Source: Bacillota bacterium
GTDB lineage: Bacteria > Bacillota > Clostridia > Christensenellales > UMGS416
DNA: 48,688 nt
Reading direction: 5' to 3'
Assembly: GCA_023422005.1 (NCBI GenBank)
Contig: JAEZSC010000054.1
Coordinates: 1 to 48,688 of the forward strand
The notes beneath the pieces are model-generated. The model was given only the letters and a program-made list of their open reading frames with translations, was not told the DNA's origin and did no database searches. Shown piece by piece: positions 39,623 to 48,688 of the stretch. The position numbers and the translations under genes were made by a program. Within the stretch, counting starts at the first letter, position 1; each line of letters starts with the position of its first letter.

Positions 39623-41458
39623 CTATACCCCTTTTCTCCGCTGACGCCTCTTGGCAGCCACCAAAACCGCCGCGACTGCTACGCCGATCACCAGCGCTGC
39701 GCCTATGCCGATAAACCACCAGGCGTTTATGCCCAGTATATACATTTCAAAGACGCCGCCCGCCTGTGTGTGAAGCACGTTTCCGGTATAGTCCAGATCC
39801 TCATCCAGCTTGTATATCAGATACATTGAGAAATCATAGAATTCCTTGTTGTAATGATTGATGCTGTAATCTGCATATACAACAAGCTGAGAATTGCCGC
39901 CGGAGAGTTTTACATCCTCATATTTGCCGATTTTTTCGGCAAATGCGCTGCCGTTGCTCTGAGGCTTTTGGGAGTAATCAATATTTTTCTTCAGTTTTTT
40001 TTCATCGGCGTTGCTCATGAAATAATGCAAGTAGTAGCTCTCGCTGCTGATGATCTTAGAGCCCTTTACCGCGCCATAATATCTGGCCTTCACTTCCAGG
40101 GTTGTAGGCTTTTCGGAATGAGCCACTGCGTCGGACATTACAAAGGCCGTGGCTTTTGACGTGTTGGCGCTGTTTAGCTTCATGCCGTTGTTTTGCAGAT
40201 AGCTCAGGATTTCGTTGTTAGCCGCCCTGGCAAAGAAGTCGTCGGCATCCTTGGGGTTGGCGATCACCATGCCAGCGAGTTCAGCTCCGCCCGTGGGTGG
40301 TGTGGTCATCAGCTTGTCATAGCCGGAGGTCTTCTGAGATTGTATATACATGTTAGTTTGGTTCATGCCGCCGCTGTATAACGTCTCCTTGGCCTTGCCG
40401 TAGAAGGTGCCGTAGCCATAGGCCTTATCCACGACCACATAACGGCGATGGTCGCTGTTGAGGCGAACCACATAGTAGCTTACGCTGTTGCCCAGCGCAT
40501 CGGTGCCGGTGTGGGCAATCTCCTTGGTCAGGAAGGGTATGCGGAGTTGGTCAGCGATGGCGGAATAGATCTTGCCGGTCTCGGCGGCTGTCCGCTTGAG
40601 CTCCAGCATTTTGGCGTCGCTGGGGTTGCTTTTGTCCGCTGCGGTGTATTCACACCAGTCGTTATACAGCATGAGCATCTTCTGTATGTTGCCGAGATGA
40701 TAGATATAGAAGGCGTTTAAACCGTCGGCCATCTGATGCTCGAAAGTATACGTACCACAGCTGCTCTCGAAATACATGCTGCAAAGAGAGGGCGACCCGC
40801 CGCTTGATTTGGTGAGATAGGATCCGCAGGAGGTGATCATGGAGCGGAGGTTCGCCTTGGGTACGGTCCTCTTGAAAAAGCTGTCAAGCTCCCGGGCACG
40901 AACCTCCTCATCGGTTATAGACAGTATATCGCTATAATCGACATATAGCCGATCGGTCTGCGCGTAAAGCTCGTTTACCTTTCTCAAATCGGAAGACAGC
41001 TCGGAATCGGTGATAGCCTTCTTTATCTCCTGCGTTTGCTTGTCTATCTTGTGGGAAAGGTCATCCAGCTGCTTCTGCACCTGCGTCAGCATGTCGATCA
41101 GCGTCTCATCGGTATCATCCCCAAATATGCCGCCCAGCAGCTCACCGAACAAGGCGGAGCCGATGTCTCCGAATATGCCCAGGCTGAAATGATCGACCAG
41201 AGAGGAGAGGATAGCTTCTCCCGCAGAGGCTACTATGTTCGCCGCACCGACCTTTTCTACCGGTAACAGAGCCACAACAGTGTCTTCCGGCTCCTCGGAT
41301 ACCTCGGGCTCAGCAGTGCCATTGGGTTCCTCAGTTGCCTCGGGCTCAGCGACCGCACCGTGTTCTGTGGGTGCCGCCGTTGCCTCCGCCAGCGCCGTGC
41401 ATGGCAGAGACATAATCAGCATCATCATCACAAGCAGCGAAATAAACATTTTGTTCAT
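39623..41458 (-). CDS. Large secreted, C-terminally membrane-anchored surface protein, unknown
   Basis: A protein of 611 aa with a signal peptide (cleavage near ALAEA, about 25), then a Glu/Pro/Ala/Thr-rich stretch to about 65. Next is a hydrophobic, Gly-rich stretch (DHFSLGIFGDIGSALFGELL, about 86-106), then a predicted coiled coil (LTQVQKQLDDLSHKIDKQTQEIKK, landmarks QKQLDD and KQTQEI). The middle is mixed, with Cys residues in the 210-235 range. The end is a membrane segment (WWFIGIGAALVIGVAVAAVLV) and a basic tail KRRQRRKG, with no LPXTG-like motif just before it. The N-terminal hydrophobic helix plus coiled coil recalls helical pore-forming toxins, but this is only likeness. It is in the same direction as the large repeat proteins. 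Confidence 0.7.
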   Translation of the reverse strand: MNKMFISLLVMMMLIMSLPCTALAEATAAPTEHGAVAEPEATEEPNGTAEPEVSEEPEDTVVALLPVEKVGAANIVASAGEAILSSLVDHFSLGIFGDIGSALFGELLGGIFGDDTDETLIDMLTQVQKQLDDLSHKIDKQTQEIKKAITDSELSSDLRKVNELYAQTDRLYVDYSDILSITDEEVRARELDSFFKRTVPKANLRSMITSCGSYLTKSSGGSPSLCSMYFESSCGTYTFEHQMADGLNAFYIYHLGNIQKMLMLYNDWCEYTAADKSNPSDAKMLELKRTAAETGKIYSAIADQLRIPFLTKEIAHTGTDALGNSVSYYVVRLNSDHRRYVVVDKAYGYGTFYGKAKETLYSGGMNQTNMYIQSQKTSGYDKLMTTPPTGGAELAGMVIANPKDADDFFARAANNEILSYLQNNGMKLNSANTSKATAFVMSDAVAHSEKPTTLEVKARYYGAVKGSKIISSESYYLHYFMSNADEKKLKKNIDYSQKPQSNGSAFAEKIGKYEDVKLSGGNSQLVVYADYSINHYNKEFYDFSMYLIYKLDEDLDYTGNVLHTQAGGVFEMYILGINAWWFIGIGAALVIGVAVAAVLVAAKRRQRRKGV

Positions 41459-41544
41459 TGGTTTGAATAGCTCCTTCTGCGAAAGTCATAAACGGTATCC
41501 ACCGAACACCTGTCGCTCTGCTTTATCTGTTGTCAGCGAGCATG

Positions 41545-41565
41545 CAGTGTTCTGCGCGAACACTG
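41545..41565 (-). terminator. Hairpin after the large repeat-protein gene
   Basis: A perfect 8-bp stem CAGTGTTC/GAACACTG (41545-41552 with 41558-41565), loop TGCGC, 15 bp after the stop of the large gene. No U-tract, so transcription may continue into the 611-aa gene. Confidence 0.45.
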
Positions 41566-41579
41566 ATGCGGTTCTGTTT

Positions 41580-44500
41580 TCAGGCACGTCCTTTTCGTTT
41601 GCCCAATCCGACCAGTAGGGCAACCCCCGCAGCGCTGACCCCGCACAGCAGCCACCAAACCCATGGCGAGCTATCGTCACCGGTCTTGGGAATATCGTCC
41701 AGATCATCCAGCAAAGCACCTTTCACCAGCATAAAGGGCGAGAGTTCGTACAGCGGCCCAAACTTCACATTGCCGTCCGCGCCCGCCGTGGTATATAGAT
41801 ACTCAAAGGTGCCATCCCCCTTTTTATGCACCAGAGTAAACACATGCCCGGCGAACTCTTCCCCTAGGTCAAATGTCAGGTACATAGCACTGCCGGTGGA
41901 TTTCGTGCCGCTTTGCAGAGAGATCTCATATACATGCAAAACATCATCTTCATCCGCCAGCTTGAGCAGGGCATTGTAGTCGCTGCCACCGGTGAGGGCT
42001 TGCGTAATCAGCAGATCATCGTTGGAAAGGCCGCCACCCGTCAGCCAAATGGTGGCGTCAGATCTATTGGGATCGTTGTAGACGGTATCAGCAGTCGGTG
42101 TCGGCGTGGCCGTCTGAGTCGGCGTGGCTATCTGCGTAGGCGCAGCCGTAGGTTTCGGCGTGGCCGTAGGTGCCGGCGTGGCCGTAGGTGTCGGCGCAGC
42201 CGTAGGTGTCGGCGTGGCCATAGGTGTCGGTGCAGCCGTCGGTGCCGGTGTGGCCGTCGGTACCGGTGTGGCCGTAGGTGTCGGCGTGGCCGTAGGTGTC
42301 GGCGCAGCCGTAGGTGTCGGTGTGGCTATCTGCGTAGGCGCAGCCGTCGGCGAGGGTATGTCCTGCTCCACACCTTCCACTGTCACGGTCTGTGCCTGTG
42401 TAATGTTGGCAATGGTATACACGCCGCTGCCATCTGCCGTGAGCGACACGCCGTTGGCCATGACCGCGAAGCCCTCCCCGTTCCGGTAGCCGTCAGAAAT
42501 GGCTACTGTGAAGCTGTAGCTTCCGCCGTAGGCCACCGGCGAGGAAGAACCCTCCTGCGCCACAACGGTGTAGCCCGTGCCGGTGGGAAGCGTCACGGCG
42601 TAGGTGTTGGGTGTCCAAACAGGGTACAAGGTGATGGCCGCGTTGGCAGTATAGCTGCCGCCAAGGTCAAAGGCCTTTGCAGCGCCGTCGGTGGTAGCCC
42701 AGCCGGTTTGTGTATGGCCCTCACGGGTGAAGACAGCGCCACGCAGCGTTAGGTCAATTCCGTGGACTTTGGCATCTGTGGCCTGATCTCCCGCACCATA
42801 CGCGCCGGGGTGGTAAGTGATGGCGTAGGTGTCGGGTGTCCACGCAGGGTACAAAGCGATGTCCGCATTGGCGGTATAGCTGTCGCCAAGGTCAAAGACT
42901 TTTGCGCCACCGTCGGTGGTCGCCCAGCCGGTCTGCGTATGGCCCTCACGGGTATAGGCCGCGCCGCGCAGCGTCAGGTCAATGCTATGGGTTTTGGTAT
43001 CCATGGCCTGCTCTCCCACACCATGCGTGCCGGGATTATAGCTCACGGCGTAGGTGTTGGGTGTCCAAACAGGGTACAAGGTGATGGCCGCGTTGGCAGT
43101 ATAGCTACCGCCAAGCTCATAGGTCTTTGCACCGCCGTCGGTGGTCGCCCAGCCAGTCTGCGTATGGCCCTCACGGGTAAAGAGCGCTCCGCGCAGCGAT
43201 AGATCAATGCCGTGGGTTTTGGTATCCGTAGCCTGGCTGCCCGCGCCGTTTGCGCCGGAGAGATAGGTCACGGTGTAGACAGGCTCAAACCTGAGGTATT
43301 TATAGGCTTGAATTCGATTCTGATAGTACTCCTCGATGGTTTTACTGATGATATCATCCTGGGAAATTTCATATGCGTCCACACCGTTTGCATCGGCGGT
43401 GCTTGCCATGATCTTCAGGGAGGGCTCCAACTCCTCCGGCTCCGTATTCATCGCCATGGTGCCGCCCCGTATGATGGCTGTGCCGCCCACAATGCGCACG
43501 AAACCGGAAGTGTTGGAAATCGCCGTGCCGGCTGTGGCGCTCACCGTGCCGCCTGAAATCAGAATTTCTGTTCCATACGCCTCGTTGCAGATCGCTTCGC
43601 CGTTTTCAGCGTGTACCGTGCCGCCGGCAACATCAATGCTGCCCCAGCCAGTATTATAAATCGCCTTGCCCACCGCGGTATTTTCGACTGTGCCGCCCAA
43701 GACAGTAATTTTCCCGGTTGTTTGATTGCGGATCGCAGTGCCCTCTTCGGCAATGGCTCGAACCACCCCGCCGGAAATGAGCACAACGCCTGTGCCCGCA
43801 TTGTTGATCGCATTGCCGGCAGCGGCGTTTTTAACCGTGCCTCCGGTGATTTCCAACACGGTTCTATTGGCTGTGCCTGCTCTCAGATAAACCCCAGCCT
43901 GCGAGCCGCAAATCATGGCCGTGCCGCTGATGGTGATTTTTCCGGAGCTATAATTGTAAATCGCATAGCTGGCGCCGCCGTCCACCGTGCCGCCCGAAAC
44001 ACTTACGGTGCCGGTTGCTTCGTTATGAATTGCGCCGCTGCCATTTATGTTGGTACTCTTTACCGTTCCGCCCGAAACGTTCACGATACCAAAGGGGTAG
44101 GCGTTGGCGTTCAATATTGCAGCGCCTCCTCCGGCCGACGTCACCGTGCCGCCGGTCACGTTCACGGTGCACCGTCTGTTCAGGATCGCATTGCCGCCAT
44201 TGCCGAAATAACCAGAACCATCCGTATTCTCCACCGTGCCGCCTTTGATTTCCAGCACGGCAGTCTTCTCGCTGCTGCCGGTCGCCAGAATTGTGCCGCT
44301 GCTAAAGCTTGATTGTGCAGAGGTGATCTTGCCGCCGCCTGCGGTATCGTCAATGGTCAGCTTGCCGCTTACGCAGGTGTATTCAACTAAGCCTTCAAAC
44401 GTTTTACCATTCAGGTCAAGGGTAAGGCTTTTGCCGTCCTGGAGGCCAATCTTGAGCGGCGCAACAAAAGCGATGTCGTCCAACAGCGCAATGGTATCCC

Positions 44501-47030
44501 CGCCCGCTGCCGCGTCAACCGCCGCTTGCACCGCAAAGTATTCATTGCCAGTGGCTGAATTTTTGGCAACAATGGTCCCAGGCTCAAACGCAAGGTATCT
44601 GTAGTAAAAAATATCGTTCGCATTGTAGAGGACCCTTTTCGTTGCGCTGTCATCCTGGCATGCCGTTACCTTCACATGGGGGTAGAGGCTCAAATCCGGG
44701 GCTGTATTCATCGCCATATAGCCGCCCCGGATAACTGTCGAACCGCTTGTTATCGCAATTTTTCCGTGGGCTTTGTTATAAATCGCATAGCCGTAATCGG
44801 TATTTTCTATCGTTCCGCCGGTGATTTCAAGAAGGACATCCTCGGTGTTGGCGTAAGTGTGCAGATATATCGTGCCTTTTTTAGAGACAGCTCTGTTTGC
44901 ACTGGTGAGCTTGGCTGAGCCGGTGATTATAACCTTACCTGTGCTGGCGTTAAAAATCGCACTACCGCTTTTGCTTTTTACCACGCCACTCGAAACAACG
45001 CTCACGCTCCCGGTACCATTGTTGTAAATCGCATCGCCTTGCGTAATATCGTTGGCGTTTTCTACAAGGCCACCGGCAACCACAAGGCTGCCGCCGTCCA
45101 GATAAATTGTATAACCCGAATAAGTCGTGTCATGAATGCTGGTGACTACGCCGCCGCCTTCTGTACTGTCATCGGTGATGGTCAGCGTACCGCTGCCGAT
45201 ATGACGGATGGCAGATCTGACGTTGCTGTTTATCGTGTAGCCGTTCAGATTGATTTTGAAGCTTTTATCATTGTCATTGGCAATAACAATGGGAAAAACA
45301 AGATTGATGTCCCCCAGCAAATCAATGGTCTGGCCGTTATCCGTTATCGCGTCAACCGCTTCTTGCAGCTTGGTGTAGAATTTGCTGCCTATCCGGGCGA
45401 TATCGGGCGCAGGTTCAAACTTGAGATATTTGTAGGTCTTAAGATAATAATCATAATCATAATAAGTATGCTCCGGAGAACTTCCATCATAGTTGGTGCT
45501 CGCCGTGATCTTCACATCGCCATAGCTGCTCAGATCCGGTGTTGTGCTCATCGCCTGATATGCACCCCGAATGGTAGACGAACCACTCGGAATTGCGATT
45601 TTGCCGGGTCCATGATTGCTAATCGCTATTCCATAAGTGCTTTCTATCGTTCCGCCCGTGATTTCAAGGATGGCTGTATCGGCAATGCCGGCTTCGATAT
45701 AAATTGTGGATTCTTTCCCGGTAACCAAAGCTGTGCCGCTGATGGTAATTTTACCGGTGCCTTTATTTAGGATCGTGGTGATAATTGTATATTCCGATGA
45801 GTATACATTTTCCACCGTGCCGCTATTAACGGCAAGCTTTCCTCCACCCAGGATAATGGTGGCGTAATACCCGCCGGTAATCTTGCCGCCCCCGTCGCTA
45901 CTCTTATCAGTAATGGTCAGCGTACCGCTGCCATTATGACGGATGGCGGGGTATTCGTAATCGACGCCGCCGTCCAGCGTTTTACCGTTTAGGTCAAGGG
46001 TGAAGCTTTTATCATTGCCGTTGGCAATGGTGAGGGCATCCGTAAGATCGATGTTCTCCAGCAATTGAATGGTTTGATTGCTTGACGTTAGCGCGTCAAC
46101 CGCTGTTTGCAGGCCGGGGTAACTGATACCTGTAACCGTGTTTTTAACAACCATAGGCCCAAGCTCAAACTTGAGGTATTTGTAGGTCTGGATCTTCGTT
46201 TGATCATAAATTTCCGGGAAGCTTCCATCGTCATGGATGCTCGCCGTGATCTTCACATCGCGATAGCCGGTCAGATCCGGGGCTTTGTTCATCGCCTTGT
46301 TGCCACTTTTTATAGTAGGCGATCCGCTTGGAATGATGATGTTTCCAGAGTTGCAATAAATCCCGTAGCCTGTGTTCGAACTCAATACGCCGCCGGAAAC
46401 GCTCACATTGGCGCTCGCAAGGCACATGATTGCGTCAATGCCTCCGCGCAACGTGCCGCCGGAGACGATCACGCTGCCGGCGCCTCTGCTGACGATCGCA
46501 TATCCCAAATTGCTTTCTACCGTACCGTCCGAAACCTTTACGACACCAGCCGCCTGGTTGATTGCCGCTCCGTTCTCGGCACTGACCCTGCTGCCGTCAA
46601 TCACGAGGCTACCGCTTCCGACAGTAATCACGGAGCTGCCGGCGGAGGGCGTTGCGATGGTGACCATGCCGGCCTTGTTGTCACTGCTGTCGGTGATGGT
46701 CAGCGTGCCGCTGCCGTTTTGATTAACGGCGGCAGTAGCGCCGCTGCTGAGCGTGCAGCCGTTAAGGTCCAGGGTGGTGGCTTTGCTTGTCGTAAAGGTC
46801 AGTCCGGAAGTGGTTGCGTCAGACTGCAGTTGAATATAGAGGCCGGTGGAAGAGCTGTTTGCAGCGCTCACGGCAGCGGCAAGGGTGCCGCTGCCTGTCC
46901 AATTGATCACATCGTCTTGGCCCACCGTGCCCCAGCGGGCTTGAGAAGAAGATTCAGCCGCAGCCGAAACCGGCAACAAAACAAATGCCACACACAGTGC
47001 GGCGAGTGCACTCAACAACCGTCTTTTCAT
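41580..47030 (-). CDS. Giant cell-wall surface protein: beta-helix modules, Listeria-Bacteroides repeats, PT linker, IPKTG anchor
   Basis: A protein of about 1,816 aa. I chose the ATG at 47028-47030 (KRRLLSALAALCVAFVLLP signal peptide, cut near SAAAE); an ATG four codons earlier is possible. About residues 30-1250 hold four long modules with repeats such as GSGTLTITD, LDLNGKTL and VSGGTV, typical of right-handed beta-helix or adhesin folds; each module opens with a phrase like AVDALTSSNQTIQLLENI. About 1250-1475 are three tandem repeats of about 75 aa (GHTQTGWATTDGGAK, TLYPVW) of the InlB-B/Flg_new type. Then a beta domain, a Pro-Thr-Ala linker (about 1555-1645), a conserved end domain and the sorting signal IPKTGDD with membrane segment and KRKGR tail. 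Probably an adhesin. Confidence 0.85.
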   Translation of the reverse strand: MKRRLLSALAALCVAFVLLPVSAAAESSSQARWGTVGQDDVINWTGSGTLAAAVSAANSSSTGLYIQLQSDATTSGLTFTTSKATTLDLNGCTLSSGATAAVNQNGSGTLTITDSSDNKAGMVTIATPSAGSSVITVGSGSLVIDGSRVSAENGAAINQAAGVVKVSDGTVESNLGYAIVSRGAGSVIVSGGTLRGGIDAIMCLASANVSVSGGVLSSNTGYGIYCNSGNIIIPSGSPTIKSGNKAMNKAPDLTGYRDVKITASIHDDGSFPEIYDQTKIQTYKYLKFELGPMVVKNTVTGISYPGLQTAVDALTSSNQTIQLLENIDLTDALTIANGNDKSFTLDLNGKTLDGGVDYEYPAIRHNGSGTLTITDKSSDGGGKITGGYYATIILGGGKLAVNSGTVENVYSSEYTIITTILNKGTGKITISGTALVTGKESTIYIEAGIADTAILEITGGTIESTYGIAISNHGPGKIAIPSGSSTIRGAYQAMSTTPDLSSYGDVKITASTNYDGSSPEHTYYDYDYYLKTYKYLKFEPAPDIARIGSKFYTKLQEAVDAITDNGQTIDLLGDINLVFPIVIANDNDKSFKINLNGYTINSNVRSAIRHIGSGTLTITDDSTEGGGVVTSIHDTTYSGYTIYLDGGSLVVAGGLVENANDITQGDAIYNNGTGSVSVVSSGVVKSKSGSAIFNASTGKVIITGSAKLTSANRAVSKKGTIYLHTYANTEDVLLEITGGTIENTDYGYAIYNKAHGKIAITSGSTVIRGGYMAMNTAPDLSLYPHVKVTACQDDSATKRVLYNANDIFYYRYLAFEPGTIVAKNSATGNEYFAVQAAVDAAAGGDTIALLDDIAFVAPLKIGLQDGKSLTLDLNGKTFEGLVEYTCVSGKLTIDDTAGGGKITSAQSSFSSGTILATGSSEKTAVLEIKGGTVENTDGSGYFGNGGNAILNRRCTVNVTGGTVTSAGGGAAILNANAYPFGIVNVSGGTVKSTNINGSGAIHNEATGTVSVSGGTVDGGASYAIYNYSSGKITISGTAMICGSQAGVYLRAGTANRTVLEITGGTVKNAAAGNAINNAGTGVVLISGGVVRAIAEEGTAIRNQTTGKITVLGGTVENTAVGKAIYNTGWGSIDVAGGTVHAENGEAICNEAYGTEILISGGTVSATAGTAISNTSGFVRIVGGTAIIRGGTMAMNTEPEELEPSLKIMASTADANGVDAYEISQDDIISKTIEEYYQNRIQAYKYLRFEPVYTVTYLSGANGAGSQATDTKTHGIDLSLRGALFTREGHTQTGWATTDGGAKTYELGGSYTANAAITLYPVWTPNTYAVSYNPGTHGVGEQAMDTKTHSIDLTLRGAAYTREGHTQTGWATTDGGAKVFDLGDSYTANADIALYPAWTPDTYAITYHPGAYGAGDQATDAKVHGIDLTLRGAVFTREGHTQTGWATTDGAAKAFDLGGSYTANAAITLYPVWTPNTYAVTLPTGTGYTVVAQEGSSSPVAYGGSYSFTVAISDGYRNGEGFAVMANGVSLTADGSGVYTIANITQAQTVTVEGVEQDIPSPTAAPTQIATPTPTAAPTPTATPTPTATPVPTATPAPTAAPTPMATPTPTAAPTPTATPAPTATPKPTAAPTQIATPTQTATPTPTADTVYNDPNRSDATIWLTGGGLSNDDLLITQALTGGSDYNALLKLADEDDVLHVYEISLQSGTKSTGSAMYLTFDLGEEFAGHVFTLVHKKGDGTFEYLYTTAGADGNVKFGPLYELSPFMLVKGALLDDLDDIPKTGDDSSPWVWWLLCGVSAAGVALLVGLGKRKGRA
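42090..42355 (-). repeat. Pro-Thr-Ala low-complexity linker, short tandem repeats
   Basis: DNA of 12- and 18-nt related units coding for TPTATPTPTA-like peptide, between the beta domain and the end domain of the giant protein. It most likely spans the wall as a flexible stalk. A related but longer tract is in the paralogue at about 47625-47880. Confidence 0.8.
42607..43275 (-). repeat. Three tandem about 225-bp repeats coding for Listeria-Bacteroides/InlB-B-type domains
   Basis: Near-identical units, each with THGIDL or THSIDL, REGHTQTGWATTDG and SYTAN, then a TLYP or ALYP W-rich end. Boundaries are about 43275, 43050, 42825 and 42607. The partial paralogue at 47103-48688 carries at least two and a half of the same unit. 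Confidence 0.82.
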
Positions 47031-47102
47031 ACTCTTCACCATTTATAGGAGACGATGGCTCGTCTACTTTTTACGAAACGCCATATCATGAGCACTGCGC
47101 TA

Positions 47103-48688
<1,586 letters not shown>

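Noticed and set aside
42124..42489. Plus-strand frame of Val-Gly-Ala repeats
   Set aside because: Antisense reading of the Pro-Thr linker repeats; no start signal.

Overview
The window looks like chromosome from an anaerobic Gram-positive Clostridia-type bacterium. I could not place it more precisely; a gut-associated, fairly GC-rich lineage is a guess. The signs are a divIVA-ylmH-yggT-sepF division cluster preceded by a membrane-fusion (HlyD-like) protein gene, an RsbV/RsbW/SigB-type sigma cluster, LplB/LplC-type sugar permeases with lipoprotein receptors, a class B sortase, and surface proteins with Gram-positive sorting tails.

Layout. (1) 1-10.3 kb, all on the minus strand, is core: a division operon (HlyD-like > SepF > YggT > YlmH > DivIVA, the last cut by the window edge), an anti-sigma ATPase, a SigB/SigF-type sigma factor with RsbV-like and degenerate RsbW-like partners, D-Ala-D-Ala ligase, MurF, an alpha/beta hydrolase, a 2H phosphoesterase and a small membrane protein. 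(2) 10.33-10.82 kb is a tandem array of about 100-bp units made of nested hairpins. The stems differ between units but keep their pairing through compensatory changes. It runs into the end of a sodium:solute symporter-like gene (10.77-12.07 kb). (3) 12.2-14.1 kb is a plus-strand TetR-controlled operon (flavodoxin-like reductase, TetR, ICMT-like membrane methyltransferase), closed by a 19-bp hairpin terminator. (4) 14.2-17.9 kb is a first LplABC-like sugar importer. (5) A short divergent Sir2 protein and tRNA-Arg(ACG) follow. (6) 19.4-38.0 kb is a less GC-rich catabolic region: a GntR-linked operon (uronate-isomerase-like amidohydrolase, PfkB kinase, class II aldolase, sugar-phosphate isomerase, Gfo/Idh/MocA dehydrogenase), a ROK-linked operon (second sugar importer, beta-propeller/GH32-like protein, HpcH/HpaI aldolase, URO-D family protein), and a small plus-strand operon (isomerase plus dehydrogenase) divergent from an AraC regulator. 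(7) 38.0-38.6 kb is decayed sequence with a gene fragment. (8) 38.6-48.7 kb is a surface-display locus: a class B sortase, a C-terminally anchored 611-aa protein with a helical, toxin-like N-terminal part, an about 1,816-aa repeat protein and a partial paralogue. The last two end in IPKTG-type sorting signals.

How the parts fit. The core genes tie division and cell-wall building to a stress-type sigma module. The catabolic operons each pair uptake or a regulator with isomerase, kinase, aldolase or dehydrogenase functions, which suggests use of host- or plant-derived uronic or modified sugars. Neither importer has its own ATPase gene, so a shared MsmX-type ATPase elsewhere is implied. The sortase next to two IPKTG proteins suggests enzyme and substrates are encoded together. 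The most unusual element is the covarying hairpin array at 10.3-10.8 kb. All functions are read from sequence patterns; no searches were run.
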